This document shows, piece after piece, positions 38,333 through 47,868 of a DNA stretch of 64,000 nt. Every line of letters starts with the position of its first letter. Positions within the stretch are counted from its first letter, which is position 1. The translations under genes and the position numbers were made by a program. The DNA lies in assembly GCA_963827905.1 (NCBI GenBank), contig CAWHCB010000010.1:124001-188000 (forward strand), read 5' to 3'. Source of the stretch: JACXTP01 sp963827905 (GTDB taxonomy: Archaea > Thermoplasmatota > Thermoplasmata > Methanomassiliicoccales > UBA472). The notes under the pieces are model-generated. The model ran no database searches and had not been told where the DNA came from. It was given only the letters and a program-made list of their open reading frames with translations.

Positions 38333-38914
38333 TCACTTCTTGGCCTTCTCCACCTTCTTCCTCTGCTCGTGCAACGGATCGAGGCGCTTGAGGCGGCTGG
38401 CATGCTCCATCTTGGTCAGGTATCGAGCGCTCCAGGCCCATAGGTCCCATTTGCTGTACTTCTTCCTGATGTTGGGGGGGCGGGCGAACTTTGGTTTGAT
38501 ATGGAGCAGGCGCATCAGGAAAAGCTTGGTCCGGTTGAGCCTCCCAGTGTACTCTGCGTAGATGGATATCAGATTGAACTCGATCGCCAGCAATGAGAGG
38601 ATGAGGAGCATCTGGCCCATCATATCCTGGATGAAGAACTCACCCAGCAGGATCAGTGCCATGAAGGATATGTTGACGCTGCGCACGAAGTAACGCACGC
38701 TCAGACCGGGGGCGTTGAACACCTCGACGAAACGCAGCAGGCCGTAGGTGATGGTGAGTATGGCGGTGACGCCGACCAAGACATAGGTGGTGGTGCTTGG
38801 CTCGTTGGTGAAGACCTCGATGAGGCTGCGCACGGCTATGAACGCCAGCAGTAATGCGAAGAACGTGCCATGCCTCGATTCCTTGGTAGGAATCAACAAT
38901 CTCTTTAGGTCCAT
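38333..38914 (-). CDS. four-helix membrane protein, unknown
   Basis: The 193-residue protein has four predicted membrane helices in its first 130 residues (GTFFALLLAFIAVRSLIEVF; YVLVGVTAILTITYGLLRFV; FVRSVNISFMALILLGEFFI; MLLILSLLAIEFNLISIYA) and a long basic cytoplasmic tail (ARPPNIRKKYSKWDLW ... VEKAKK). It converges on acsC with two bases between the stops. No family is recognised; the tail suggests binding to acidic lipids, nucleic acid or another protein. Confidence 0.7.
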   Translation of the reverse strand: MDLKRLLIPTKESRHGTFFALLLAFIAVRSLIEVFTNEPSTTTYVLVGVTAILTITYGLLRFVEVFNAPGLSVRYFVRSVNISFMALILLGEFFIQDMMGQMLLILSLLAIEFNLISIYAEYTGRLNRTKLFLMRLLHIKPKFARPPNIRKKYSKWDLWAWSARYLTKMEHASRLKRLDPLHEQRKKVEKAKK

Positions 38915-38985
38915 CCCATCCCGACGTCATACATATGTCAGACAGACGATTTTAATCTTACGCCGCTGCCAAGAATATGGTTGCA

Positions 38986-39735
38986 TCATCTGAAACTGAC
39001 GGTCAGGTCCCTGACCTTGGCGTACAATTCCGAGCCGTGGTCCAGCCGAGTGAGCGGTGCCCCGTCCAAGGCCAGTCGTGCCACCTCGGCATCCTCGGGA
39101 AGGAACACCACCCCTGAGACCGGCATCGCCCTGGCCATATTCTCAAGGTTAGGCGGTAGAGGGGTGGGGGACCGGTTCACGACCAGGATGCGACGCCGCG
39201 TCACTATTTCCATCTCCTCGGCCAACCTCAGGATGCGGGAGGCCGTCTCCAACCCTACCTTGGTCGCGTCCGAGACCACCACCAGGACGTCCATGCGTTT
39301 GGTCGTGCGCCTGGACAGGTGCTCCATGCCCGCCTCGTTGTCAATGACCGCATAGGGGTACTTGTCGATGGCCTCGTCGATGAAGGTGCGCAACACGTTG
39401 TTGATGTAGCAATAGCAGCCAGGGCCTTCGGAGCGTCCCATGGTGAGAAGGTCGAACCCCTCCCCCTCGGCCTTGGCAAGCTCCAGCTGGTATCGCACCA
39501 TCTCATGCTTGCTCCCGGGGGGCAGCTCGTCCGCGTTCTTGAGCAGGTCCTCGCGCAGGCCGCCGATGGTGCTCTCCACCTTTACCCCGAGGCGCTCCCC
39601 CAGGTTGGAGTTGGGGTCGGCGTCGATGGCCAGCACCAGGTCCCCGCTCCTCTCGGCCAGTATGGACACGATGAGGGCGGAGATGGTGGTCTTCCCCACC
39701 CCTCCCTTGCCGGCGACCGCGACGATGTAGGTCAT
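38986..39735 (-). CDS. cooC: CooC-type nickel-insertion ATPase
   Basis: A MinD/ParA-fold ATPase with the deviant P-loop VAGKGGVGKTTISALI at the N-terminus. The CooC/AcsF subgroup is indicated by EGPGCYCYINNVLRTFID, whose two cysteines fit the CxC metal site, and by VIDNEAGMEHLSRRTTKRMD. CooC proteins deliver nickel to CO dehydrogenase or acetyl-CoA synthase using ATP. It lies just across from acsBDC and next to the MetE-like and acsV genes, as in acetogen gene clusters. Length is 249 residues, intact. Confidence 0.9.
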   Translation of the reverse strand: MTYIVAVAGKGGVGKTTISALIVSILAERSGDLVLAIDADPNSNLGERLGVKVESTIGGLREDLLKNADELPPGSKHEMVRYQLELAKAEGEGFDLLTMGRSEGPGCYCYINNVLRTFIDEAIDKYPYAVIDNEAGMEHLSRRTTKRMDVLVVVSDATKVGLETASRILRLAEEMEIVTRRRILVVNRSPTPLPPNLENMARAMPVSGVVFLPEDAEVARLALDGAPLTRLDHGSELYAKVRDLTVSFR

Positions 39736-39736
39736 G

Positions 39737-40759
39737 TCAGGCCTCCAATCGGTGCTTGGCCCGGACCGCTTGCGAGAGCTGGTTCAGGAGATGCAAGGCC
39801 TGCGCGGCCCCTTCCTCGTCCAGGCCGCCCAGGCCGCATTGGGGCGTCAGGAGCGACTGCCTGAGGATCGTGCCTCGGTCCAAGCCCTTGGCCACCAGGT
39901 CCTCCACCCCCTTCTCGAAGCGGTCCAGGAGCGAGCGGACGCTCTCCTCGGCCAACTTGGTGTCCATGTTGGGCACGATGCCCCAGGAGAGGACCCCGCC
40001 CCGATCGAGGAAGGCCTTGAGCTCCTTGGGGTACAGGGCTATCGAGAAGGCGTAGGAATAGGCATCGAAGGAGAGCAGGTCGATATCGGTGGAGAGCACC
40101 ATGGGCCAGTCGGTGTTGCCGCAGCAGTGGATGCCCTTGACGCAGCTCAGACCGTGCAGCACCTCGTCGATCCACTCCACCACCTTGTCCGGTCCGATGG
40201 GGGCGAACGGCGTGCCCACCAGGGAAAGCGAGGGCTCGTCCAGGAACAGTATCACCTTGTCGGCCCGTTCGCGCAGCTCCCTCTCCTGCCAGCGGGCGCA
40301 CATGTTCAGGTTCTTGCGGATTATCTCCCCATAGACCTCGTCATAGATGGCGGACTTGCCGCTCTGGTCGAACACCTGCAGACCACAGCTGATGGGGCCG
40401 GTCACCTGTCCCTTGATGGCCTTGACCGGCGCGGGCGGCCGGGACATGGCCTCGTGGAAGCCGCGGAACCCCTCCTGGGGATAGGCGAAATGGTCCAGGT
40501 CGTCCGAGATGATGGCGGTGTAGAACTGTTCCGGGTCGTAATGGGAAAGGTCCACCGTGATCCGCTTCGCCTCTGGGTCGATCACGATGCCGGGCAGACC
40601 GGTGGAGAACTGGGCGTACATGTTCTCCTGAAAGCCCAGGGCCGGCAGTTGCGGCCAGTAAGGGACCTCCTTCAGCTCGGAGAGTACCAGGTCCACCGCT
40701 TTGGCTGGGTCGATATGAGGCAGCGAGCCGATGCAGGTGGGGGCGCAGTTCCAGTCCAT
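39737..40759 (-). CDS. MetE/UROD-superfamily methyltransferase-like protein
   Basis: This TIM-barrel protein resembles cobalamin-independent methionine synthase and uroporphyrinogen decarboxylase. It has CIGSLPHIDPAKAVDLVLSE, KGQVTGPISCGLQVFD, and the zinc-site pattern HCCGNTDWPMVLS. I start at ATG 40759; an upstream GTG lies at 40774. Acetogens commonly keep such a gene in their CODH/ACS clusters, where it is thought to handle methyl groups, but its exact reaction there is not settled. It sits between cooC and acsV, separated by one base from the former. Confidence 0.8.
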   Translation of the reverse strand: MDWNCAPTCIGSLPHIDPAKAVDLVLSELKEVPYWPQLPALGFQENMYAQFSTGLPGIVIDPEAKRITVDLSHYDPEQFYTAIISDDLDHFAYPQEGFRGFHEAMSRPPAPVKAIKGQVTGPISCGLQVFDQSGKSAIYDEVYGEIIRKNLNMCARWQERELRERADKVILFLDEPSLSLVGTPFAPIGPDKVVEWIDEVLHGLSCVKGIHCCGNTDWPMVLSTDIDLLSFDAYSYAFSIALYPKELKAFLDRGGVLSWGIVPNMDTKLAEESVRSLLDRFEKGVEDLVAKGLDRGTILRQSLLTPQCGLGGLDEEGAAQALHLLNQLSQAVRAKHRLEA

Positions 40760-40781
40760 GTTGGTCGATTCCACCTTTTGA

Positions 40782-42771
40782 TTAAATATCTTTTCTCATG
40801 GGCCTGTCATTCCACCTAGCCCTTCCCTTTCCCTGGACTACGCTGGGGAACCGGGACATATCGGTGTGGGGCAGGAACAGGGACGAGGTGAAATGATCGA
40901 AGAAGGCCTGTCTGGTGGTCAGCTCCAGATAGGTCATGGTCTGGTAGACCGCCTTCGCCTCCTCCCTCGCCTCCTTGGAAAGCAACGCCATCCTCGCCCC
41001 TCCCAACGCCGCGTTCCCCAGGAACTCGAAGCGGTCGCGTGGCAGGTCCGGCAGGAGACCGATGTTGATGGCCTTGGCCACGTCGATGTAGTTGCCGAAG
41101 CCTCCGGCGATGTATACCTTCTCCAGGTCCTCGAACCTCATGTTGACGCTGTCCAGCAGCATGTCGCATGAAGCGTACAGGGCGGCCTTGGTGCGGATGA
41201 TGTTGGCGATGTCGTCGTCGTTTATGACGATGTCCCGGGCCGCGGCGGTCGGGGTGGCGTTCCACATCCCGGACTTGGCCTTCATGGCCAGACTGAGGGT
41301 CATGGCCTTGGTGTCCTTCGCAGGGACGACCACGAACTCCTTGCCGCCATCGTACGGCCGCACCAGCTCCGACCCGATGTCCTGGATGCGCCCCTTCTTG
41401 TCGATGATGCCTCGCTTGAACATCTCCGAGACGAGGTCGATGAGCCCTGATCCGCAGATGCCGCGGGGCTTGTCCCCGCGTATGGTCTGGTAGCTCACCT
41501 TGTAGTCCTTGTCGATGCTGACCTTCTCGATGGCCCCGGTCATGGCCCGCATGCCCGAGGCGACCTCGCCCCCCTCGAAGGCGGGACCGGCGGAGCAGGA
41601 ACAGGCCACGGTCCAGTCCCGGTTGCCGAGCACCACCTCCCCGTTGGTGCCGACATCGATGAGCAACGATGTGCCCTCGTGGTGGCGCATGCCGCTGGCC
41701 ACCACATCGGCCACGATGTCCCCGCCCACGTAGCTGGCCCTTCCCGGGACGATGTAGATAGGCGCCTCTGGATGTATCTTCATGCCCAGCTCCCTGGCCC
41801 GGTAGGTGGAGGGGAAGTTGGTGACGGAGATGTATGGATCGTAACGGATCTGTTTGGGATGGAGGCCTAGAAGGATGTGGATCATCGTGGTGTTACCTGC
41901 GATGGCCATGGCGGAGACCTCCTCCCGGCAGACCTTCTTGCCGGTGGCGCTGCAGACGTCGGACAGCACCACCACCTGCGATATCAGGTAGTCGATGCTC
42001 TCCTGGATGAGCTGCTGTAAGCGCTTCAGGCCGCCGTCCTCGGCGAAGGCGATCCGCGCCAGGATGTCCTCCCCGCACATGATCTGCTTGTTATAGTCGG
42101 AGGCCTGGGCCACGATCTTGCCGGTCTTCAGGTCCACCATGCGTCAGCACCACCGTGGTGGTGCCGATGTCCAAGGCGATGCCGAAGTTGCGCTCCGAGG
42201 TGTCCCAGTTGAAAACGTCGACAAGGCGGGGCCGGCCCTCCGACCGGTCCACCACCACGGTCACCCTCCAACCGCTGTCCCTTATCACCTTTGACAGGTG
42301 GCGCAGCATGTCCAACGGCACGTACAGGTCTCCTTCCTCGATGCCCAGTGCCACCTCCAACCGCTCCACGTCCCCCAGGTTGTTGTCGAGACTGGGAGCG
42401 GGAAGCTCCAGGTAGTGGGCCTTGGTCAATGGGTCCAGGCTCCGCACCTCCGCCTTGGAGAAGCCCTCATAGATCTGCAGGTCCTCCAGGCGGGACTCCT
42501 CGGGAACGAAGATGGCCGCGTCGCTCGCCACCATGGTCCGGCAGGCCAGCCTCCAGCCTCGTTGCCATTCGACGTCGCTGATGAGCTTGCTGTGCTCGGA
42601 CTCGGTCTTGCCCTCCACCAGGACCTTGCAGCGTCCGCAGGTGCCCTTGCCCCCGCAGGCGCTGTTTATCTCCACCCCGGCCCGGAAGGCCGCCTCCAAA
42701 ATGGTGACCTTGTCGTCCAGGGTGATGTCCACGTTCTTCGGGAAGAACTTGACCGAGAAGCTCATGGGCAT
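40782..42771 (-). CDS. acsV: corrinoid activation protein (AcsV/RamA-like), frameshifted
   Basis: The N-terminal [2Fe-2S] ferredoxin domain has NSACGGKGTCGRCKVLVEG and a fourth cysteine in WRLACRTM. The rest is an ASKHA ATPase-like domain (DUF4445 type): FGIALDIGTTTVV, SAMAIAGNTTMIHILLG, LLIDVGTNGEVVLGNRDW, and VYIAGGFGNYIDVAKAINIG. One extra base near 42140 divides it. The repaired length is about 660 residues. Such proteins use ATP to reduce inactive Co(II) corrinoid to Co(I), here most likely in AcsC/AcsD. The last 15 residues after FPSV look unlike the family and may be frameshifted. Confidence 0.9.
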
Positions 42772-42797
42772 GAATCAGGACGGCTGGTATATAACCT

Positions 42798-43769
42798 TCA
42801 GGCCGGTCGCGCGCCATAGAAGCGGCAGAGGGAGCGGCAGAAGGCGTAGGCCACCCATCGTCCCACCTCCCTATCCCCGTCCCGGAGCAGCTCCAGGTCG
42901 AAGGAGCCGTTGGGTCGCTGTCTGGTCGAGACCCAGGTGATCGCCTTGTTTATCTGAGGGTCGTCGGCCGGAAGCCCGAGCCGGGAGAGGGTGTCCAAGG
43001 AGGAGATGAGGTCTGTGAACCAGAAGGGGTAGGAGAACTTGGTCCAATATCCCTTGGCCCTCCTATCGGTGTAGACGTCGGACTGGAAGAAACGGGACTT
43101 GAGCAGGTCCGCCGCGCGCATGGTGACCTCGCTCTTCCTCCAGACAGGATGGGCGGCGAAGGCGCGCAGCACGACCCCGGTGGCCCAGTGCGATGAGGGC
43201 CGGGTGGGGTCCGGCGGGATCGGGTCGGAGGCGAGGGCCTGGTTCAAGGTGCGGACCCCTGCGGTGCGGAATGGTATCGCCCAACCGCCGTCGTCCTGAC
43301 GCACGGAGATGAGCCAATCGAACAGTTTGGCGGTCCGTGGGTCCCGGGCGTAACCAGACCGCACCAGCAGGGCGGCGATGGCGCCAGAGTAATTGGGCGA
43401 GTACTGGTTGCAATATATCCCGCGAATGTCGCCCTCCGGGTCCTGCAACGAAAGGAGGAACTCGCAGGCCCTCTCCACCACGGCGTGCTTCCGGGCCAGG
43501 CCGTACTTGTCCACCAGGATGGCCAGGTTGCGGTATGTCTCCAAATATTCATAATCGCAGCCCTCCGACCGCCTCCCCCGGTACGTCCAGGAGCCGTCGG
43601 CGGACTGCCTCTTCACCAGGCTCCGCACCGGGGGACTGAACAGAAGCCCATCAGAACGAAGGCCCTCGACGCCTATCAGATTCCTCTTCACGAAGAACTG
43701 CAGCGCCTCGTCCTCCGTTTGGAGCAAGTGCGGAACGGGATCGTACCGGAGCCTATCCTTCCAGGGCAT
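42798..43769 (-). CDS. terpenoid cyclase/prenyltransferase-like alpha-toroid protein
   Basis: The 323-residue protein contains repeats of the alpha/alpha toroid fold seen in squalene-hopene cyclases and protein prenyltransferases: VKRQSADGSWTYRG, VRQDDGGWAIPF, and TRQRPNGSFDLEL, each with the G-S/G-W or F turn. No DxDD cyclase motif is visible, so catalytic cyclisation is doubtful. It is a cytoplasmic protein of unknown role. The frame is intact. Confidence 0.75.
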   Translation of the reverse strand: MPWKDRLRYDPVPHLLQTEDEALQFFVKRNLIGVEGLRSDGLLFSPPVRSLVKRQSADGSWTYRGRRSEGCDYEYLETYRNLAILVDKYGLARKHAVVERACEFLLSLQDPEGDIRGIYCNQYSPNYSGAIAALLVRSGYARDPRTAKLFDWLISVRQDDGGWAIPFRTAGVRTLNQALASDPIPPDPTRPSSHWATGVVLRAFAAHPVWRKSEVTMRAADLLKSRFFQSDVYTDRRAKGYWTKFSYPFWFTDLISSLDTLSRLGLPADDPQINKAITWVSTRQRPNGSFDLELLRDGDREVGRWVAYAFCRSLCRFYGARPA

Positions 43770-43785
43770 GCCTGACCGCCCCGAT

Positions 43786-44358
43786 CTATCTCTTCTTCAT
43801 GCCCTTGCCGAGCTGGAAGGCTCGGCCCAGGCACTTCCCCTTGGCGTAATAGGAGCTGTTGTCCGGGCTGTAGAAGATGGGTTTGACGAGCTCTATGTTC
43901 GGATCGCCGTCGGTCAGGCAATCCTCGTCCATCCTCACGTCCAGGATCTCACCCACGAACTGCGTGTGCAGCCCGATCTCCTTGTGGTAGATGAGCTGGC
44001 AATCCAATACCAATGGGAACTCCTTCACGTACGGGGCGTTCACCCTCTCGCTCTTGACCGGAGTGAGGCCGGTCTCCTTGAACTTGTCCACGTCCCGACC
44101 GGAGGTGATCCCGAAATAATCGGCCTCGGCGACATGACCCTCGGAGGGGATGCTGATGGTGAACTCGCGCCGTTCGATCAGGTTGTGATAGGTGTACGTG
44201 GCCTTGCGCAGCGAGACGCTGACGCAGGGCGGGCTGGAACAGCAGATGCCGCCCCACGCGGCGGTCATGGCGTTCGGCTTGCCTTTCTCATCATATGTGC
44301 CGACCACGAACACGGGAGTGGGGTAGACCAATGTGCGGGCACCGATGGACTTCTTCAA
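43786..44358 (-). CDS. flavin reductase-like FMN-binding protein (flavoredoxin type)
   Basis: The 190-residue protein has the split-barrel flavin reductase pattern: VYPTPVFVVGTYDEKGKPNA, MTAAWGGICCSSPPCVSVSL, then FTISIPSEGHVAEADYFG. It binds FMN and, in anaerobes, is usually called flavoredoxin, an electron carrier or reductase in the cytoplasm. The neighbour downstream is the toroid protein. Intact frame. Confidence 0.9.
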   Translation of the reverse strand: MKKSIGARTLVYPTPVFVVGTYDEKGKPNAMTAAWGGICCSSPPCVSVSLRKATYTYHNLIERREFTISIPSEGHVAEADYFGITSGRDVDKFKETGLTPVKSERVNAPYVKEFPLVLDCQLIYHKEIGLHTQFVGEILDVRMDEDCLTDGDPNIELVKPIFYSPDNSSYYAKGKCLGRAFQLGKGMKKR

Positions 44359-44455
44359 TTCCTCACCTTGACAGGTATCACGGACCGCTTATCATTTATA
44401 GACTTGTCCCGAGGGCATCAAAAAGCACATAGTGCGGAGGGATGATGTCAGGGGG

Positions 44456-45418
44456 ATGGCGGACGATCACGACCATGGGGAGGAGGGCCATGGGCACGAG
44501 CAATTGCCCGTGCAAAGGGCAGTGACCAAACCGTTGGTGCTGGCTCTGGCCATAACCGCCTCGTTCGCGGTTTTCGAGCTGGTAGGTGGTTGGTTGTCCA
44601 ACAGCTTGGCGCTGATATCGGACGCGGGGCACATGTTCACCGACGTGCTCGCCTTGGCGCTCAGCCTGGGAGCGGCCATCATCGCCCTGCGCGAGCCGAC
44701 CGAGAAGCAGACCTTCGGGTACCTGCGCGTGGAGATCGTGGCCGCCCTGATCAACGGCATGGCCTTGGCGGTGTTGGCCGTGATCATCATCTATGAGGCG
44801 TTCGTGCGCTTCCAGGACCCTCAGGACATCGACGCCGAGCTGATGTTGATGGTGGCCTCCATCGGTCTGGTGGCCAACCTGAGCAGCGCCCTGGTACTGC
44901 GCAAGCACTCCCACGAGAACCTGAACGTCAAGGGCGCCTTCATCCATGTGCTGGGCGATACCCTCTCCTCGGTCGGGGTCATCCTGGCCGCCGTGCTCAT
45001 CATACTTTTCGATCTGGTGGAAGCGGACCCCATCATCAGCGCCGTGATCGGGGTGGTGATATTCTACAACGCCATCGGCGTGGTGCGCCAATCACTGAAC
45101 ATTCTGTTGGAGTTCACGCCCGCTCACATCGACGTCGAGGAGGTTAGGGCGGAGCTGCTCAAGGTGAAAGGAGTGAACGAGGTGCATGACCTTCACTTCT
45201 GGACCATCGCCTCTGGCGTCTACTCCATGAGCGGGCACATCGTGGTCGAGGACCAGCCCATCTCCTCCTGTTCATGCATCATCTCGGCGTGCGAGGAGGT
45301 GCTCCGGGAAAAGTTCCATTTCTCCCATACCACCCTGCAGCTGGAGTCCACGGCATGCAGCATCGACGCCTGCGTCTTCCGGCCCAACAACAACGGCAAG
45401 AATAAAACAGAGAGATGA
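44456..45418 (+). CDS. cation diffusion facilitator (zinc-type efflux transporter)
   Basis: The N-terminus is histidine-rich (MADDHDHGEEGHGHE). Six membrane helices follow, with the two HxxxD metal sites (SDAGHMFTD and HVLGDTLSS), and then the cytoplasmic domain (VKGVNEVHDLHFWTIASGVY). It exports zinc or related divalent metals in exchange for protons. ATG 44456 is preferred, with AGGGGG directly upstream; a GTG at 44432 is the alternative. The length of 320 residues is typical. Confidence 0.93.
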   Translation: MADDHDHGEEGHGHEQLPVQRAVTKPLVLALAITASFAVFELVGGWLSNSLALISDAGHMFTDVLALALSLGAAIIALREPTEKQTFGYLRVEIVAALINGMALAVLAVIIIYEAFVRFQDPQDIDAELMLMVASIGLVANLSSALVLRKHSHENLNVKGAFIHVLGDTLSSVGVILAAVLIILFDLVEADPIISAVIGVVIFYNAIGVVRQSLNILLEFTPAHIDVEEVRAELLKVKGVNEVHDLHFWTIASGVYSMSGHIVVEDQPISSCSCIISACEEVLREKFHFSHTTLQLESTACSIDACVFRPNNNGKNKTER

Positions 45419-45488
45419 TCTGGTATCCTTGCCATCGGCTTCATTTGTTCTTCCAGAAGAAGTTGAGAACCTCTGGGAACGGACGCTC

Positions 45489-47042
45489 TCAGTGCCGGAA
45501 CACGCGCACGCCGGTGAACACCATGGCCATGCCGTGCTCGTCGGCCGCCTGGATGACCTCGGCGTCCCGCATCGAACCGCCGGGCTGGATGACCGCGGTG
45601 ACGCCTGCCTTGGCCGCCTCGTCCACCCCGTCGCGGAAGGGGAAGAAGGCGTCAGAGGCCATGACGGCGCCCTTGGCCTCGCCCTTGGCCTTGTAGGCGG
45701 CGATCATCGATGAATCGACGCGCGACATCTGCCCTGCGCCGATGCCGACCACGCGCTCCCCCTTGGCCAGGATGATGGCGTTGGACCAGACATGCTTGCA
45801 TACCTTCCAGGCGAAGAGCATGGAGGCGACCTCCTCCTCCGTGGGGGACCGCTTCGTCACCACCTTGAGCATCTGCGGGGTGACATCGACGTAGCGATTG
45901 GTCTGCACCAGGATGCCGCCCTTGACCTTCTTCATCTTGTGCTCCGGTGCCGCATCGATGCCTATGGGGGCGTTGGTGCGCAGCAGCCGGATGTTCTTCT
46001 TCTTTCGTAGGTGCTCCAACGCCTCTGGCTCATAGTCGGGGGCGATGACGCAATCGACGAAGTGGGAGCCGATCTGCTCCGCCGTGGCCATGTCCACCGG
46101 CCGGTTCAGGCCGATGACGCAACCGAAGGCGGCCAGCGAATCCACGTTGTAAGCGGTCACGAAGGCGTCCACCAACTTTTCAGATGAGGCGATGCCGCAG
46201 GGGTTGGTGTGCTTGATGACGACGGCGGTGGGGCGGGCGAACTCCCTGGTGAGCTCGAGCGCAGACTCCAGGTCCAGGATGTTGTTGTACGACAGCTCCT
46301 TGCCGTGCAGCTTCTCCGAACGGGTGACGGACACCCCTTCGCTGAACGGGTCGGTGTAGAAGGCCGCGGTCTGTTCCGGGTTCTCACCATAACGGAGGTC
46401 GAAGGCCTTCTCCATGCCGATGTTGAGCTTGGCGGGGAACTGGTCGCCAGGGAAGGTCTTGGAGAGATGTTGGGCGATCATGCAATCATAGTTGGCGGTG
46501 GTGCGGAACGCTTCGAGCATCAACCGCTTCCGGGTCTCGATGGAGAGCTGGTTGTCGTTCCTCCCCATCTCCTCGATGACTGCCGAGTAGCTGCCCGGGT
46601 CGGTGACGACCGCCACCCCCTGGTAGTTCTTGGCCGCCGCCCGGATGAGCGACGGGCCGCCGATATCGATGTTCTCGATTATCTCCTCCAGGTCGGAGGG
46701 GTCCTTGAGCACGGTCTCCCTGAAGGGGTATAGGTTCACCACCACCAGGTCCACCCGCTTCAGGCCCATGTTCTCGAGCTGGGCCATATGGTCGGCGCGG
46801 TCCCGTCGGGCCAATATCCCGGCGAACAGGGCCGGATGCAGCGTCTTCACCCGCCCGTCCAGCATCTCCGGGAACCCGGTCAGCTCGGAGACCCCGACGG
46901 TGTCGATCCCCTCCTTGTGGAGCAGCGAGGCGGTGCCACCGGTGGACACGATCTCCACGCCCAGCTGCCTCAATCCCTTGGCGAGGTCGACGACCCCGGA
47001 CTTGTCAGAAACGCTGACCACAGCGCGCTCGATACGGTGCAA
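45489..47042 (-). CDS. purH: bifunctional AICAR formyltransferase/IMP cyclohydrolase
   Basis: The 517-residue protein has both halves of bacterial PurH: an N-terminal MGS-like IMP cyclohydrolase domain (SVSDKSGVVDLAKGLRQLGV; MLDGRVKTLHPALFAGILAR) and a C-terminal formyltransferase domain with VVIKHTNPCGIASSEKLVDA and FFPFRDGVDEAAKAGVTAVI. It completes IMP synthesis using 10-formyl-tetrahydrofolate, which fits the fhs/folD genes of this window. Many archaea use PurP/PurO instead. Intact frame. Confidence 0.96.
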   Translation of the reverse strand: MHRIERAVVSVSDKSGVVDLAKGLRQLGVEIVSTGGTASLLHKEGIDTVGVSELTGFPEMLDGRVKTLHPALFAGILARRDRADHMAQLENMGLKRVDLVVVNLYPFRETVLKDPSDLEEIIENIDIGGPSLIRAAAKNYQGVAVVTDPGSYSAVIEEMGRNDNQLSIETRKRLMLEAFRTTANYDCMIAQHLSKTFPGDQFPAKLNIGMEKAFDLRYGENPEQTAAFYTDPFSEGVSVTRSEKLHGKELSYNNILDLESALELTREFARPTAVVIKHTNPCGIASSEKLVDAFVTAYNVDSLAAFGCVIGLNRPVDMATAEQIGSHFVDCVIAPDYEPEALEHLRKKKNIRLLRTNAPIGIDAAPEHKMKKVKGGILVQTNRYVDVTPQMLKVVTKRSPTEEEVASMLFAWKVCKHVWSNAIILAKGERVVGIGAGQMSRVDSSMIAAYKAKGEAKGAVMASDAFFPFRDGVDEAAKAGVTAVIQPGGSMRDAEVIQAADEHGMAMVFTGVRVFRH

Positions 47043-47130
47043 ACCCTAGCCTCCTGGAACGTGATGGCAAAACCGCGAGGCTATGCCAGCGGTAAATGCC
47101 GCCAAGGCAGATAAAACTAATCCCGTAAGC

Positions 47131-47821
47131 TCAATCCTTGAGGTGCTCCAGCATGCGTTCCGCCGCTTGGGCCTTGGCCTCGCGCTTCGTCCGCCCTTGT
47201 CCGCTGGTGCTGCGCTCGGGCAACCGCAGCCAGGCCTGGAAGTACTGCTCGTTGCCGACCTTCATCTCCAGTGTGGTGTAATGAGGGCTGGGCAGGTGGC
47301 GCTGGTCGCACCACTCCTTCACCTTGCTGATGTGGTCTATGCGCTGGAAGGCCTGTTCCATGGCGGTCGGCGGGGCCACCCGGCCGTAGATGAAACCGCG
47401 CACCGCCTCCAGGCCGCCGTCCAAATATATGGCACCGACCAGCGCCTCCACGGCGTCGGCCATCATGCTGTCCGTGACCCTGGTCACGCCCATCCCTACC
47501 TCCAGGTAGGTCTCCAAGTGCAGTTCCTTGGCCACCTCCATCAGGTAGGTGCGGTCGGTGAGCACGCTCCGTTTCCGCGTGAGCCCATGCTCCTTCTCCT
47601 GGGGGAAGCCATGGAACAGCTCGTCGGAGACGACGAACGCCAAAACCGCGTCGCCCAAGAACTCCAGGCGCTCATAGTTGGGCGTCCCGGCGGAGCGGTG
47701 TCTCAATGCCTGCTCCAGCAGCGCGCGGTCCTGGAAATGGTGACCGATCAGCCCTTCCAGCTCCTCCCAGGTGAAATCCGTGGATGCCCCCTCCTGCGCC
47801 GGGCAAGGTCGTTCGTCGCAT
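47131..47821 (-). CDS. rnc: ribonuclease III, frameshifted near its start
   Basis: The catalytic signature NYERLEFLGDAVLAFVVSDE is present, followed by DSMMADAVEALVGAIYLDGG (second acidic site) and a C-terminal double-stranded RNA-binding domain (SPHYTTLEMKVGNEQYFQAW ... TKREAKAQAAERMLEHL). The ATG at 47821 comes into frame after removing one base from the C5 run at 47787-47791. The length is about 229 residues, as in bacteria. It cuts double-stranded RNA. It is transcribed away from acsE. RNase III is rare in archaea. Confidence 0.93.
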
Positions 47822-47868
47822 AAGAACCCTTTTAACAGGTATGGACATACGTCGGGAACGGTGCTCTC

